DNA of 38,199 nt, from contig CALUGU010000012.1 of NCBI GenBank assembly GCA_944320255.1, forward strand, positions 1-38,199, written 5' to 3'. Positions within the stretch are counted from its first letter, which is position 1. Every line of letters begins with the position of its first letter. This stretch comes from an uncultured Prevotella sp. GTDB lineage: Bacteria; Bacteroidota; Bacteroidia; Bacteroidales; Bacteroidaceae. Made by a program: the position numbers and the translations under genes. Below the pieces are notes generated by a model. That model was not told where the DNA came from, did not search any database, and was given only the letters and a program-made list of their open reading frames with translations. Shown piece after piece: positions 8,516-16,207 of the stretch.

Positions 8516-10705
8516 ATGATGAAAACAAATATTATCAAACTGTTCGGTTTCGGCTTGGCCGCAGGTCTTACGCTGACGGCGTGCAGCGACGAGTTCCTTG
8601 AGGACAAGAAGAACTATGACAACGTAAACCCGTCAATATACAGCGACTACACGGGAGCTTCACTCCGCGTGAACGACGTCTACGGCTGGTGCCTGCCCAA
8701 TCCTACGCAAGACATGAACTGGCAGTATCCGTCAACGGGAAGCAACGACGACGGTGGCAAGTCAACCGAGGAGTACAGCGGCTTCAGCGTATTCCTGAAC
8801 CCGCAAAACCCGCTGGGCGTAACGAGCGGACAGCAAGTGCCCGACTATTTCTACAACCAGCTGAACAACATCCAAAGCAGCGTTTACGGCCGCATTCGTA
8901 ACATCAACGACGTGATAGAAGGCATCACGGCCGGCTCACTCTCCGACGCTGAGAAGAACGAGCTGCTCGGCCAGGTGTACTTCTTCCGCGCCTGGTGCTA
9001 CTACAACCTGATGAAGTGGTACGGCGGAGTGCCAATCGTCACCGAGACACAAGACCCCGTTGAAGGCGTCTACACCCCGCGCAGCTCTGCAAGGGAAGTT
9101 TTCAACTTCATTTGCAGCGACCTCGACCAATCAGCCAAGATGTTGGGCGAGAGCACGCTTAACGGCGGATGGTCGTCAAGCGACTGGGGACGTGTCACCA
9201 CGGGAACGGCCCTCGCGCTGAAAGGCCGCGTGCTGCTGCTCTGGGCAAGCCCGCTGTTCAACCGCACAAACGACGAGACCCGCTGGACCAACGCCTACAC
9301 GCAGATGAAGCAGGAGCTTGACTCAATCAACCGCTGCGGCTACGGCCTTTACACAGAAGGCAACAACATCAACGGCTCGGTATTCGCCAACCAGTTCAAC
9401 CAAAGCAACGTAAACCCAGAAGCCGTGTTCGTAACGCTGTTCAACACCACGCAGAGCGGCGACCAGCAGAAGAACAACCCGTGGGAGCGTTACATCCGTC
9501 CGAGCAACACGTCAGGCTCAGGCAAGAACGCCTCGGCAATGCTCGTAGACCTGTTCCCGATGGCCGACGGCAAACGCCCAACGACGTCAACCACTTACAC
9601 GAAGCTGGAGATGTCTTCTTACCAGTATGACAGCGAGCATCCGTTCATGAACCGCGACCCGCGCTTCTACCGCACGTTCGCCTTCCCCGGCTTCCGCTGG
9701 GCTTACCAGGGCAACGCCACCGTACAGGAAGACCAGCCTAACAGCCCGTCATACGACAACGGAACAAATTATGAGCTTTGGAACTACGTATGGTACACGT
9801 CAGAAGCTGACCGCGACAACCCCAGCGGCGGCAACGAATACGGAGCTGACAACCTGCTGACAAGCCGCAGCGGCGTGTACGTGCGCAAACGCTCTGACGA
9901 CTTGGACATCAACAACTCTCCGCTTTATGCGAACTTCGACGCTACAGTTTCAAACGGCGGCTTCGCCTATTCGGCACAGCCGTACATCGAGCTTCGCTAC
10001 GCCGAAGTGCTGCTCAACCTTGCCGAAGCCGCCTGCGGCGCAGGCCACTTGGACGAGGCCGTAAGCTACATACAGCAAGTGCGCGCACGCGCCGGCTACA
10101 CAGCCGATAACAACTACGGCTTGCAGGCCAACTTGACGGCAGACCAATCCATCTGCATGTCGGCCATCCTCTACGAGCGTCAGATAGAGTTCGCTTACGA
10201 GGGCAAACGCTTCGACGACATGCGCCGCTGGATGCTTTACGACGGCGGAGCTGTGAAAGTGCCTGGCGCTCCTGACACATGGACGCTCACCGGCTGGGAC
10301 GGCAACACCTGCAACTGGCTCGGCTTCAAGCAGTTCAACGGCCAACGCCGTGAGAATATGGTGTTCCGCGTGAACGACGCACACTGGCAGGGCGGCACGA
10401 CATTCGACAGCGACCCGTTGGTTAATGCCGGCGTGGAGCGTTGCGCCGCTGTAGACCTGCGCAAGGAACTCGGCCCGCAGCTTGAGACTCTGAAGGCCTG
10501 GTACGACCAGAACCTCGTGCGCAAGCTGAAGAAGGGCGACGGCCGCGACCAGAACCAGGTAGACCTGTACATCAACTTCTTGCCGCGTTACTACTTCCTC
10601 GGCCTGTCTAACAGCGCATTGACTAACAACTCAATGCTGCCGCAGACCATCGGATGGGAAGACCAGAGCGGCGCAGCCGGCACATTCGACCCGCTGGCGG
10701 AATGA
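8516..10705 (+). CDS. susD: SusD/RagB-family surface glycan-binding lipoprotein
   Basis: A 729-residue surface lipoprotein that would cap the SusC barrel and bind the glycan. Lipobox LTAC is followed by CSDEFLED, an acidic surface-export signal. Family hallmarks: an N-terminal TPR-like helical region (LLGQVYFFRAWCYYNLMKWY, GVPIVTE), the later RYAEVLLNLAEAA helix, a VRARAGY motif, and the ILYERQIEFAYEGKRFDDMRRW block near the C-terminal half. It is larger than most SusD proteins (often 500-650 residues), with extra insertions in the middle. It ends the operon; a long hairpin terminator follows. Confidence 0.95.
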   Translation: MMKTNIIKLFGFGLAAGLTLTACSDEFLEDKKNYDNVNPSIYSDYTGASLRVNDVYGWCLPNPTQDMNWQYPSTGSNDDGGKSTEEYSGFSVFLNPQNPLGVTSGQQVPDYFYNQLNNIQSSVYGRIRNINDVIEGITAGSLSDAEKNELLGQVYFFRAWCYYNLMKWYGGVPIVTETQDPVEGVYTPRSSAREVFNFICSDLDQSAKMLGESTLNGGWSSSDWGRVTTGTALALKGRVLLLWASPLFNRTNDETRWTNAYTQMKQELDSINRCGYGLYTEGNNINGSVFANQFNQSNVNPEAVFVTLFNTTQSGDQQKNNPWERYIRPSNTSGSGKNASAMLVDLFPMADGKRPTTSTTYTKLEMSSYQYDSEHPFMNRDPRFYRTFAFPGFRWAYQGNATVQEDQPNSPSYDNGTNYELWNYVWYTSEADRDNPSGGNEYGADNLLTSRSGVYVRKRSDDLDINNSPLYANFDATVSNGGFAYSAQPYIELRYAEVLLNLAEAACGAGHLDEAVSYIQQVRARAGYTADNNYGLQANLTADQSICMSAILYERQIEFAYEGKRFDDMRRWMLYDGGAVKVPGAPDTWTLTGWDGNTCNWLGFKQFNGQRRENMVFRVNDAHWQGGTTFDSDPLVNAGVERCAAVDLRKELGPQLETLKAWYDQNLVRKLKKGDGRDQNQVDLYINFLPRYYFLGLSNSALTNNSMLPQTIGWEDQSGAAGTFDPLAE

Positions 10706-10712
10706 TTTAAAG

Positions 10713-10736
10713 GTGAGAAAGTGAGAAAGTGAGAAA
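10713..10736. repeat. Tandem 8-mer GTGAGAAA, three copies
   Basis: Three perfect head-to-tail copies of GTGAGAAA at 10713, 10721 and 10729, starting 8 bp after the susD stop codon. Function unknown; it lies between the stop codon and the terminator hairpin, so it would be in the 3' end of the susCD message. Confidence 0.8.
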
Positions 10737-10780
10737 GCCTGAACCTTCTTCACTTTCCTTTACCAAAAAGAACAAAAAAG

Positions 10781-10880
10781 CCACACCAACGCACAGGCGT
10801 GCCCGTGAGTGAATGATTATTAAGGGTTTATTATTCCACTCACAAGCGACAATGCCAAGCGTTGGTGTGGTTTCTTTTTT
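10781..10880 (+). terminator. Long-range terminator hairpin after susD
   Basis: CCACACCAACGC at 10781-10792 pairs perfectly with GCGTTGGTGTGG at 10859-10870 and is followed by TTTCTTTTTTTT. The 66-nt interior carries a second stem (GTGAGTG at 10805 with CACTCAC at 10836-10842), making a long two-step hairpin. An A run before the first arm gives a T run on the other strand too, so it could stop transcription in both directions. Confidence 0.85.
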
Positions 10881-10930
10881 TTATTAAGAATTAAGGGCTA
10901 AGGAAATATGGGGCATCCGCAATTCCCGTT

Positions 10931-11360
10931 TCCTCGAATTTGCAATCTGCAAGGAACAGGCAGGCTTCCTTTTATTAAGAAAGTTGCAATCAGATTATTA
11001 TTTAATAATGTAATTTTAGCGGATTACAAATCATTATCCTCAAAACCTGCGGATTGCAAATCAGCAGGAACAGTTATCACCGAAGGAACGATTAAGAGTG
11101 AAGAAGGATGAAGGGTGAAGGGTGAAAAGTGAAGGGTGAAGAACGAAGAATGAAAAAAGAAGAACGAAGAGAATTGCAAATCCACAGGAACGCTACCGCA
11201 CTCACTGGCGATAATGCTTATTTTCTTAATTTTTAACTCTTAATTCTTAATTCATTAGATGTTACAATAAAGGCGTGAAGCCGTCGTTAATATAAAAGGC
11301 TGTGTATGTAATCGTAACCAAGCCACCGTTTCCTCGGATTGCAAATACGCAGGGACAGAC
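10931..11360. repeat. Degenerate GGATTGCAAATCNGCAGGAACA-type interspersed repeats
   Basis: At least four diverged copies of a roughly 25-bp motif built on GATTGCAAAT..GCAGGAACAG: 10931-10960, 11049-11073, 11170-11192 and 11331-11360, plus a partial copy at 11019-11040. The first and last also share the flanking CGTTTCCTCG. They alternate with low-complexity sequence. They look like a Bacteroidota intergenic repeat family rather than genes. Confidence 0.55.
11091..11171. repeat. Purine-rich low-complexity tract (GAAGGGT/GAACGAA type)
   Basis: About 80 bp almost entirely of purines on the + strand, made of GTGAAGG-like and GAACGAA-like units. It is followed at 11217-11260 by an AT-rich CTTAATTCTTAATT-like stretch. 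It does not encode a plausible protein. Confidence 0.6.
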
Positions 11361-11368
11361 AACTCCTG

Positions 11369-11580
11369 TCCTCGAAGAGGGCGAACGATGCTTAACCGCA
11401 GGTGGAGCGTAGCGCAACCTGCGGCAGGCGTCAGCTATAAATCGTCCTCGAAGAGGGCGAACGGCTGATTGTTATTGGACCTCTCCGAGGCCCGTTAAAG
11501 GTCATCCGACTGACCGCAGGTTACGTTCGCTACGCTCACTCCACCTGCGGTTAAGCATAGTTCGCCCCCTCCGGGGACGG
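11369..11580. repeat. Composite inverted/direct repeat element
   Basis: ATGCTTAACCGCAGGTGGAG at 11388-11407 is perfectly inverted at 11539-11558, and the similarity extends on both sides (AGCGTAGCG...AACCTGCGG). A 20-mer starting GTCCTCGAAGAGGGCGAACG occurs directly at 11369-11388 and 11444-11463, with a diverged inverted form at 11562-11580. Together these make a 210-bp palindromic, gene-free element resembling a small non-autonomous mobile or REP-like element. No transposase is present. Confidence 0.6.
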
Positions 11581-11620
11581 AAGTTGGCATAAACTTTCAT
11601 ACACCTGAACTGCGGATGAA

Positions 11621-11700
11621 GCGCAAAAGGCCGTCTTTTGGCGGGTAAAAGACCGTAAATCGGCGTGTAAAAGGCCATCTTTTGCAAGGCGAAAAGCCAT
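11621..11700. repeat. Dispersed AAAAGGCCGTCTTTT-type repeat, copy 1
   Basis: Four alternating AAAAGGC / GTCTTTT-like half-units in 80 bp (for example GCAAAAGGCCGTCTTTTG at 11623-11640 and GTAAAAGGCCATCTTTTGC at 11667-11685). The same family recurs at 21841-21926 and 32203-32290, in each case between transcription blocks of the locus. This copy runs directly into the 88-bp tandem repeat. Confidence 0.7.
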
Positions 11701-11707
11701 AAACGGG

Positions 11708-11971
11708 AAACGCGCTGATTACCAGCAAGATAGCAAAGCCATAAACCTGCCCGACACAAAGGCGGCAGCACGGACGGCGAAAAGGCGTAAACAAGAAACG
11801 CGCTGATTACCAGCAAGATGGCAAATCCATAAACACGCCCGACACAAAGGCGACGGAATGGACGGCGAAAAGGCGTAAATGGGAAACGCGCTGATTACCA
11901 GCAAGATAACAAAACCATAAACACGCCCGCCACAAAGGCGGCGGCATGGACGGCGAAAAGCGTGAAAACGG
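11708..11971. repeat. 88-bp tandem repeat, three copies
   Basis: Three head-to-tail copies of exactly 88 bp, at 11708-11795, 11796-11883 and 11884-11971, each starting AAACGCGCTGATTACCAGCA. Copies 1 and 2 agree at 77 of 88 positions. The array ends 21 bp before the ATG at 11993. The unit is not a multiple of three, so it is not coding in one frame. There are no distinct spacers, which rules out CRISPR. Confidence 0.93.
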
Positions 11972-11992
11972 AAGACTGAAAACACTAATGAT

Positions 11993-14900
11993 ATGAACAA
12001 GACATTTACACAACGCTGCCTGGCAGCCGCACTGGCCTTGGGCCTCTGCGCCGCTTACGCCACGGCAGGCAAACCGAAAAAGGAGCTTTACGTCCCGATG
12101 GACTACTCCACGTGCGGCTACCACGCATCGGAGCGCGCCATACCCGACGTGAAAAACGCCGTCTACGTGACACCGGCCGACGGCGACAGCCACGACGCGC
12201 TGCAACGCGCCATCGACTACGTGTCATCGCTCAAGGCCGACGCGAACGACCACCGGGGCGCAGTGCTGTTAGGCGAAGGCACGTTTTACATCGACGAAGC
12301 CTTGCGCGTAAAGGCGTCGGGAGTGGTGTTGAGAGGTTCGGGCAAGGGCAAGACCACCATCGTGAAGCGTGGCGTAAGCCGCGGCGCGCTGCTCTACATC
12401 GAGGGACGCACGGCTATGACAGGCGGCGACACCATAGCCCTGAACGGCGACAAGGTGGCGGCGGGAGCCACGACGCTGATCCTGAAACAGGCCGCCGGAC
12501 TTAAAGAGGGCGACAGGATAAGGATAATACGCCCGTCAACAAGGGAGTGGATAGAGTCGCTCGGCTGTTACGACTACGGCGGCGGACTCGACTATACGGG
12601 CTGGAAACCCACCGACATCGACATAACATGGGAACGCACCGTGACCGCCGTAGACGGGAACACGATAACCATTGACGCCCCCATAACGACAACGCTCGAC
12701 CCGAAATTCGGCGGCGGATACATCGTGACGGGCTACAACGCGGGCGAGCTGACGGAGTGCGGCGTGGAGAACATGACGCTCGCGTCTGAACACAACACAT
12801 GGAACCCGAAAGACGAAGACCACTGCTGGGACGCGATATGGATGGAGAACGTGCGCGACTGCTGGGTGCGCCGTGCCGATTTCAGGCACTTCGCAGGCAG
12901 CGCGGTCAACTTGCAAAAGCACACGAGCCGCATAACGGTGGAGGACTGCATAGCCGACGAGCCGGTATCGGAAGTCGGCGGATGGCGACGCGGCGTGTTC
13001 ATCACCCGCGGACAGCAGACGCTCATACAACGCTGCGTGTCGCGCCACGGCATACACGACTTCGCTGCGGGATACTGCGCGGCAGGGCCTAACGCCTTCG
13101 TGCAGTGCGAGGGCGAGGAAAGCCTCGGCTTCAGCGGCAGCATAGGCTCGTGGGCCGCCGGACTGCTGTTCGACATCGTTAACATCGACGGTAACGACAT
13201 AGCCTTCAAGAACTTAGAGCAGTTCCAGTTCGGCACGGGATGGAACACGGCCAACAGCATGATGTGGCAGTGCACAGGGTCAACGCTGTGGTGCTACTCG
13301 CCCGACGCCGACAACCGCAGCAGCGCGCACGGATGCTGGGGAACACTGACAGGCAACGGCGAATGGACCAGCAGCAACGACCACGTGCAGCCCCGTAGCC
13401 TGTTTTACGCACAGCTGGAGAAGCGCCTCGGCGAGGGCAAGGGCGTGAACGGATACGTGCTGCCGAGAAGCACCAACGCATCGAGCAGCCCCACTATAGA
13501 GCAGGCACAGGAGATGGCGCGCATATCGCTGACCGAACCAAGGCTGACGCTGGAAATGTGGATGGACTCCGTGCCCTACACGGCAAGCACCGACCCGGAG
13601 GGCGTCAAGAATATAAATAAGGTGAAACACGCCAAGATGCCGGTAAGGAACAAGACCGCCGCGAAGGCCGACTACGCCATAACGAACGGGCACATCACCG
13701 TGAACGGACAGCTGATAACCGGCAACAGGTACCAGATACCATGGTGGAGCGGACGTGTGAAAGACAACTTCGCAGAAAAGAGCGCAAAGCCGGCCGTGAC
13801 ACGCTTCGTGCCCGGACGGGAGGGCACCGGCTGGACCGACCGCATAGACTCCGTGGTGAACTACCTCGGAAAGAACGGCTACTGCATGCTTGACCACAAC
13901 TACGGGCTGTGGTACGACCTGCGCCGCACCGACCATGAGCGCGTGCGCCGCGCCGACGGCGACGTGTGGGCGCCGTTCTACGAGCAGCCGTTCTCACGCA
14001 CGGGCGAAGGCACAGCGTGGGACGGACTTAGCCTCTACGACCTGACGAAGCCCAACAAATGGTACTGGGCACGCCTGAAAGAGTTTGCCGAGAAAGGCGC
14101 GCCGAAAGGCATAATGCTGTTCCACGAGAACTACTTCCAGCACAACATCCTCGAAGCCGGCGCCCACTGGGTAGACTGCCCGTGGCGCCCGGTGAACAAC
14201 GTGAACGGCACCGACTTCCCCGAACCCGTGCCTTTCACGGGCGACAAGCGAATATTCATGGCCGAACAGTTCTACAACATCGACAACCCCAAGCTGCGCC
14301 CGCTGCACAGGCAGTTCATACGCCAGTGCCTTGACAACTTCAAGGACGACGGCAACGTGGTGCAGCTGATCAGCGAGGAATACACCGGGCCGCTGCACTT
14401 CACCCGCTTCTGGCTCGAAACCATCGCCGAATGGGAGCGCGAGACGGGACGCCACCCGCTGATTGCGCTAAGCTGCACGAAGGACGCACAGGACTCGATA
14501 CTGGCCGACCCTGAGCTGGCCAAGGTGGTGGACATCATCGACATAAGGTACTGGCACTACAACACGACGGGGCTGTGGGCGCCGCCGGCAGGCAAGAACA
14601 TGGCTCCGCGCCAGTTCATGCGCAAGATGAAAGTAGGCAAGACGGGCTTCGCCGAGGCTTACGAGGCCGTGAAGGAATACCGCACGAAGTACCCGGAGAA
14701 GGCCGTGACGTTCTTCGCCCAGCAATATCCGCAATATGGATGGGCGATACTGATGGCCGGAGGCTCTTGCCCCAACGTGCCGGTGAAGGACGCCAAGTTC
14801 CTGACTGACGTCGCGAAGATGAGCTACGTAAGCGGCGAGGGCGACTCAAGCCAGCAGGTGATAGGTTCACCGGAAGTGGGATACGTAATCTACAGCCACG

Positions 14901-15067
14901 ACGGCGCGCCATCGTTCGGCGACGTGAAGCCCGGAACATACGCCGTACACGCCATCGACGCCAAGAGCGGCGAGGTGGAAACATTGGTGAAAAAGCAGGT
15001 TTTCGACGGCGGAACCGTTGTGGACGACACCGGCAAAGAAGAAATCCTGTGGTTGGAAAGATTATAG
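11993..15067 (+). CDS. Exported beta-helix plus TIM-barrel-like fusion, putative glycan-active enzyme
   Basis: A 1024-residue exported protein with a signal peptide (about residues 1-25). Residues about 30-510 are a pectate-lyase-like right-handed beta-helix: an N-terminal cap (PDVKNAVYVTPADGDSHDAL), GTFYIDEALRVKASGVVLRG, then repeated V-E-N / D-C-x-V coil turns with many His and Trp residues. Residues about 560-1024 are a separate domain that reads like a (beta/alpha)8 barrel: IMLFHENYFQHN, LISEEYTGPLHFTRFW with E795/E796 in a position typical of a clan-A acid, then LIALSCTKDAQDSILADPEL and VDIIDIRYWHYNTTG. I associate this C-terminal part with DUF6298 of Bacteroidota, from memory. The substrate is unknown; a pectic side chain or backbone is plausible. 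It is monocistronic, with an 88-bp repeat array directly upstream and a terminator downstream. Confidence 0.75.
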   Translation: MNKTFTQRCLAAALALGLCAAYATAGKPKKELYVPMDYSTCGYHASERAIPDVKNAVYVTPADGDSHDALQRAIDYVSSLKADANDHRGAVLLGEGTFYIDEALRVKASGVVLRGSGKGKTTIVKRGVSRGALLYIEGRTAMTGGDTIALNGDKVAAGATTLILKQAAGLKEGDRIRIIRPSTREWIESLGCYDYGGGLDYTGWKPTDIDITWERTVTAVDGNTITIDAPITTTLDPKFGGGYIVTGYNAGELTECGVENMTLASEHNTWNPKDEDHCWDAIWMENVRDCWVRRADFRHFAGSAVNLQKHTSRITVEDCIADEPVSEVGGWRRGVFITRGQQTLIQRCVSRHGIHDFAAGYCAAGPNAFVQCEGEESLGFSGSIGSWAAGLLFDIVNIDGNDIAFKNLEQFQFGTGWNTANSMMWQCTGSTLWCYSPDADNRSSAHGCWGTLTGNGEWTSSNDHVQPRSLFYAQLEKRLGEGKGVNGYVLPRSTNASSSPTIEQAQEMARISLTEPRLTLEMWMDSVPYTASTDPEGVKNINKVKHAKMPVRNKTAAKADYAITNGHITVNGQLITGNRYQIPWWSGRVKDNFAEKSAKPAVTRFVPGREGTGWTDRIDSVVNYLGKNGYCMLDHNYGLWYDLRRTDHERVRRADGDVWAPFYEQPFSRTGEGTAWDGLSLYDLTKPNKWYWARLKEFAEKGAPKGIMLFHENYFQHNILEAGAHWVDCPWRPVNNVNGTDFPEPVPFTGDKRIFMAEQFYNIDNPKLRPLHRQFIRQCLDNFKDDGNVVQLISEEYTGPLHFTRFWLETIAEWERETGRHPLIALSCTKDAQDSILADPELAKVVDIIDIRYWHYNTTGLWAPPAGKNMAPRQFMRKMKVGKTGFAEAYEAVKEYRTKYPEKAVTFFAQQYPQYGWAILMAGGSCPNVPVKDAKFLTDVAKMSYVSGEGDSSQQVIGSPEVGYVIYSHDGAPSFGDVKPGTYAVHAIDAKSGEVETLVKKQVFDGGTVVDDTGKEEILWLERL

Positions 15068-15089
15068 TTTTATCATAGAATTTATTGGT

Positions 15090-15130
15090 AACAGGTATTG
15101 ATTTTGCACGTCAATACCTGTTTTTCGTAT
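15090..15130 (+). terminator. Rho-independent terminator
   Basis: Perfect 12-bp stem AACAGGTATTGA (15090-15101) with TCAATACCTGTT (15111-15122), a 9-nt loop, then TTTCGTATTT. It starts 23 bp after the beta-helix gene stop and isolates it from the sigma factor. Confidence 0.9.
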
Positions 15131-15171
15131 TTATAAACCAATTTTTACCAAAACTTTCGACCTTTACCAAT

Positions 15172-15179
15172 TAAATTTG
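15172..15179 (+). promoter_or_regulatory. Putative -7 box (TAAATTTG) of the ECF sigma gene
   Basis: Exact match to TAnnTTTG, 21 bp before the ATG at 15201 and downstream of a terminator. The TTG at 15177 that could extend the reading frame falls inside this box, which argues for the ATG. No clear -33 TTTG is visible at the usual distance. Confidence 0.5.
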
Positions 15180-15200
15180 CAAGCGAAAGAACGAAAACCT

Positions 15201-15701
15201 ATGATAAACTTTACCGACCTTTACGACAAAACCATTGACAATCTCTTTGAGTTCGGCGCGAAATACACCGCCGACAGGGAGATAATAAAAGACTGCATCC
15301 AAGACGTGTTCGTGAAGCTGTACACAAAGAAAGACGAATTAAACAATGTGGTAAACATAGAGTCGTACCTGTACGTATCATTAAGGAACAGGATAAACGA
15401 CGAGTTCCGCCACAACAGCCACATCTGCGACAACGAAATCAGCGACAGCCAAATGAAGGGGCTTTATGAAGACGAGGCCTTCGATATGGAACAGCTTGAA
15501 GAAGAGCGCAAGAAGCACAAGAAGCTGCACGACTACGTGAAATGCCTGTCTCCCAGGCAGCAACAGATAATCCACCTTTACTACGTAGAACAACGCAAAT
15601 ACGACGACATCTGCCGCATAATGGGCATAAACTACCAGTCGGTGAGGAACCTGATGCACCGCAGCCTGCTAAGATTGCGCTTCCTCGCCGCAAGAAATTA
15701 G
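15201..15701 (+). CDS. ECF-type RNA polymerase sigma factor
   Basis: A 166-residue sigma-70 family protein of the extracytoplasmic-function type. Region 2 includes EIIKDCIQDVFVKLYTKKDEL and the aromatic IESYLYVSLRNRINDEFR segment. A charged linker follows, then region 4 is a clear helix-turn-helix: LSPRQQQIIHLYYVEQRKYD, ICRIMGINYQSVRNLMHRSL. Length is normal. In Bacteroidota such factors usually sit beside a FecR-type anti-sigma gene and a SusC with an STN domain. Here there is no FecR and the local SusC has no STN, so its control is unusual. A small gene follows at 15862. It may drive part of this locus, but that is inference. The ATG at 15201 is preferred over an in-frame TTG at 15177. Confidence 0.9.
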   Translation: MINFTDLYDKTIDNLFEFGAKYTADREIIKDCIQDVFVKLYTKKDELNNVVNIESYLYVSLRNRINDEFRHNSHICDNEISDSQMKGLYEDEAFDMEQLEEERKKHKKLHDYVKCLSPRQQQIIHLYYVEQRKYDDICRIMGINYQSVRNLMHRSLLRLRFLAARN

Positions 15702-15861
15702 TTTTTCGGTGAGCCTGACAGGCCTTAATGAAGCCAAAGGATATGGCTTTCCCGGTAAAAATCAGCCATTAATCATTATTTTAATTACAACATAACGGTT
15801 TTAGGCTAATTTTAGAGAGTACATAAACGCATGTCTGCCGTCATAGGATAAAAACACGGAG

Positions 15862-16011
15862 ATGGTAGACAAACACGACATAAAGAAAAAGATAGGCAAA
15901 CTGATCTGTCTGAAGAAGATCAAAATGCCTTCACTCAGCAAAGAGGAGAAAGAGGAACTAAAGCAACGCATACAGATAGCCATAAAGCAGCTTCAGCATG
16001 AGAACGCGTGA
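15862..16011 (+). CDS. Putative 49-residue small protein downstream of the sigma factor
   Basis: ATG at 15862 to TGA at 16009-16011 encodes 49 residues (MVDKHDIKKKIGKLICLKKI, then MPSLSKEEKEELKQRIQIAI, ending QLQHENA). It is highly charged: a Lys-rich N-terminal half with one Cys, then an amphipathic helix with regular Glu/Lys and Ile/Leu spacing. There is no signal peptide or membrane segment, so it would be cytoplasmic. CGGAG precedes the ATG by 1 nt, and a hairpin begins 28 bp after the stop. I do not recognise a family. Position suggests a partner of the sigma factor, for example a mini anti-sigma or adaptor, but it could also be a chance reading frame. Confidence 0.45.
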   Translation: MVDKHDIKKKIGKLICLKKIKMPSLSKEEKEELKQRIQIAIKQLQHENA

Positions 16012-16039
16012 ACTGACACAGATGCAAACATATAGTGAA

Positions 16040-16074
16040 AAACGGCCGAAGGCGGTATGTGCCTTTGGCCGTTT
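16040..16074 (+). terminator. Hairpin after the small gene, probable terminator
   Basis: AAACGGCCGAAGGC (16040-16053) pairs with GCCTTTGGCCGTTT (16061-16074), 14 bp with one G-U pair and a 7-nt loop. The T tract is short, mostly inside the stem, so termination may be partial. It ends the sigma factor/small gene unit. Confidence 0.65.
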
Positions 16075-16207
16075 GCCGTATTCGCAGGACGAGAAATGTT
16101 CTCATGCCACAAAACCAAGCCCTAACCGACGGCAAGGCAACGCCGCAATGTCAAATAAGAAGCCAGACAATAGTACAAAACAGGCAACCGGACGTCTATA
16201 AATTGTT

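Noticed and set aside
10908..11111. 67-residue open frame after susD
   Set aside because: Its sequence consists of the interspersed GCAAAT-type repeats and purine tract; no homology or domain features.
11708..11971. CRISPR array
   Set aside because: Copies are 88 bp, contiguous and lack spacers; no cas genes are nearby.
11502..12205. Several minus-strand open frames over the 88-bp repeats
   Set aside because: Generated by translating the tandem array in shifted frames; the repeat length is not a multiple of three.
15177..15200. TTG-initiated extension of the ECF sigma factor
   Set aside because: The TTG overlaps an exact TAnnTTTG box and the ATG at 15201 gives a normal-length sigma factor.
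15998..16201. 67-residue open frame before the isomerase-like gene
   Set aside because: It runs through the terminator-like hairpin at 16040-16074 and has no protein-like composition.
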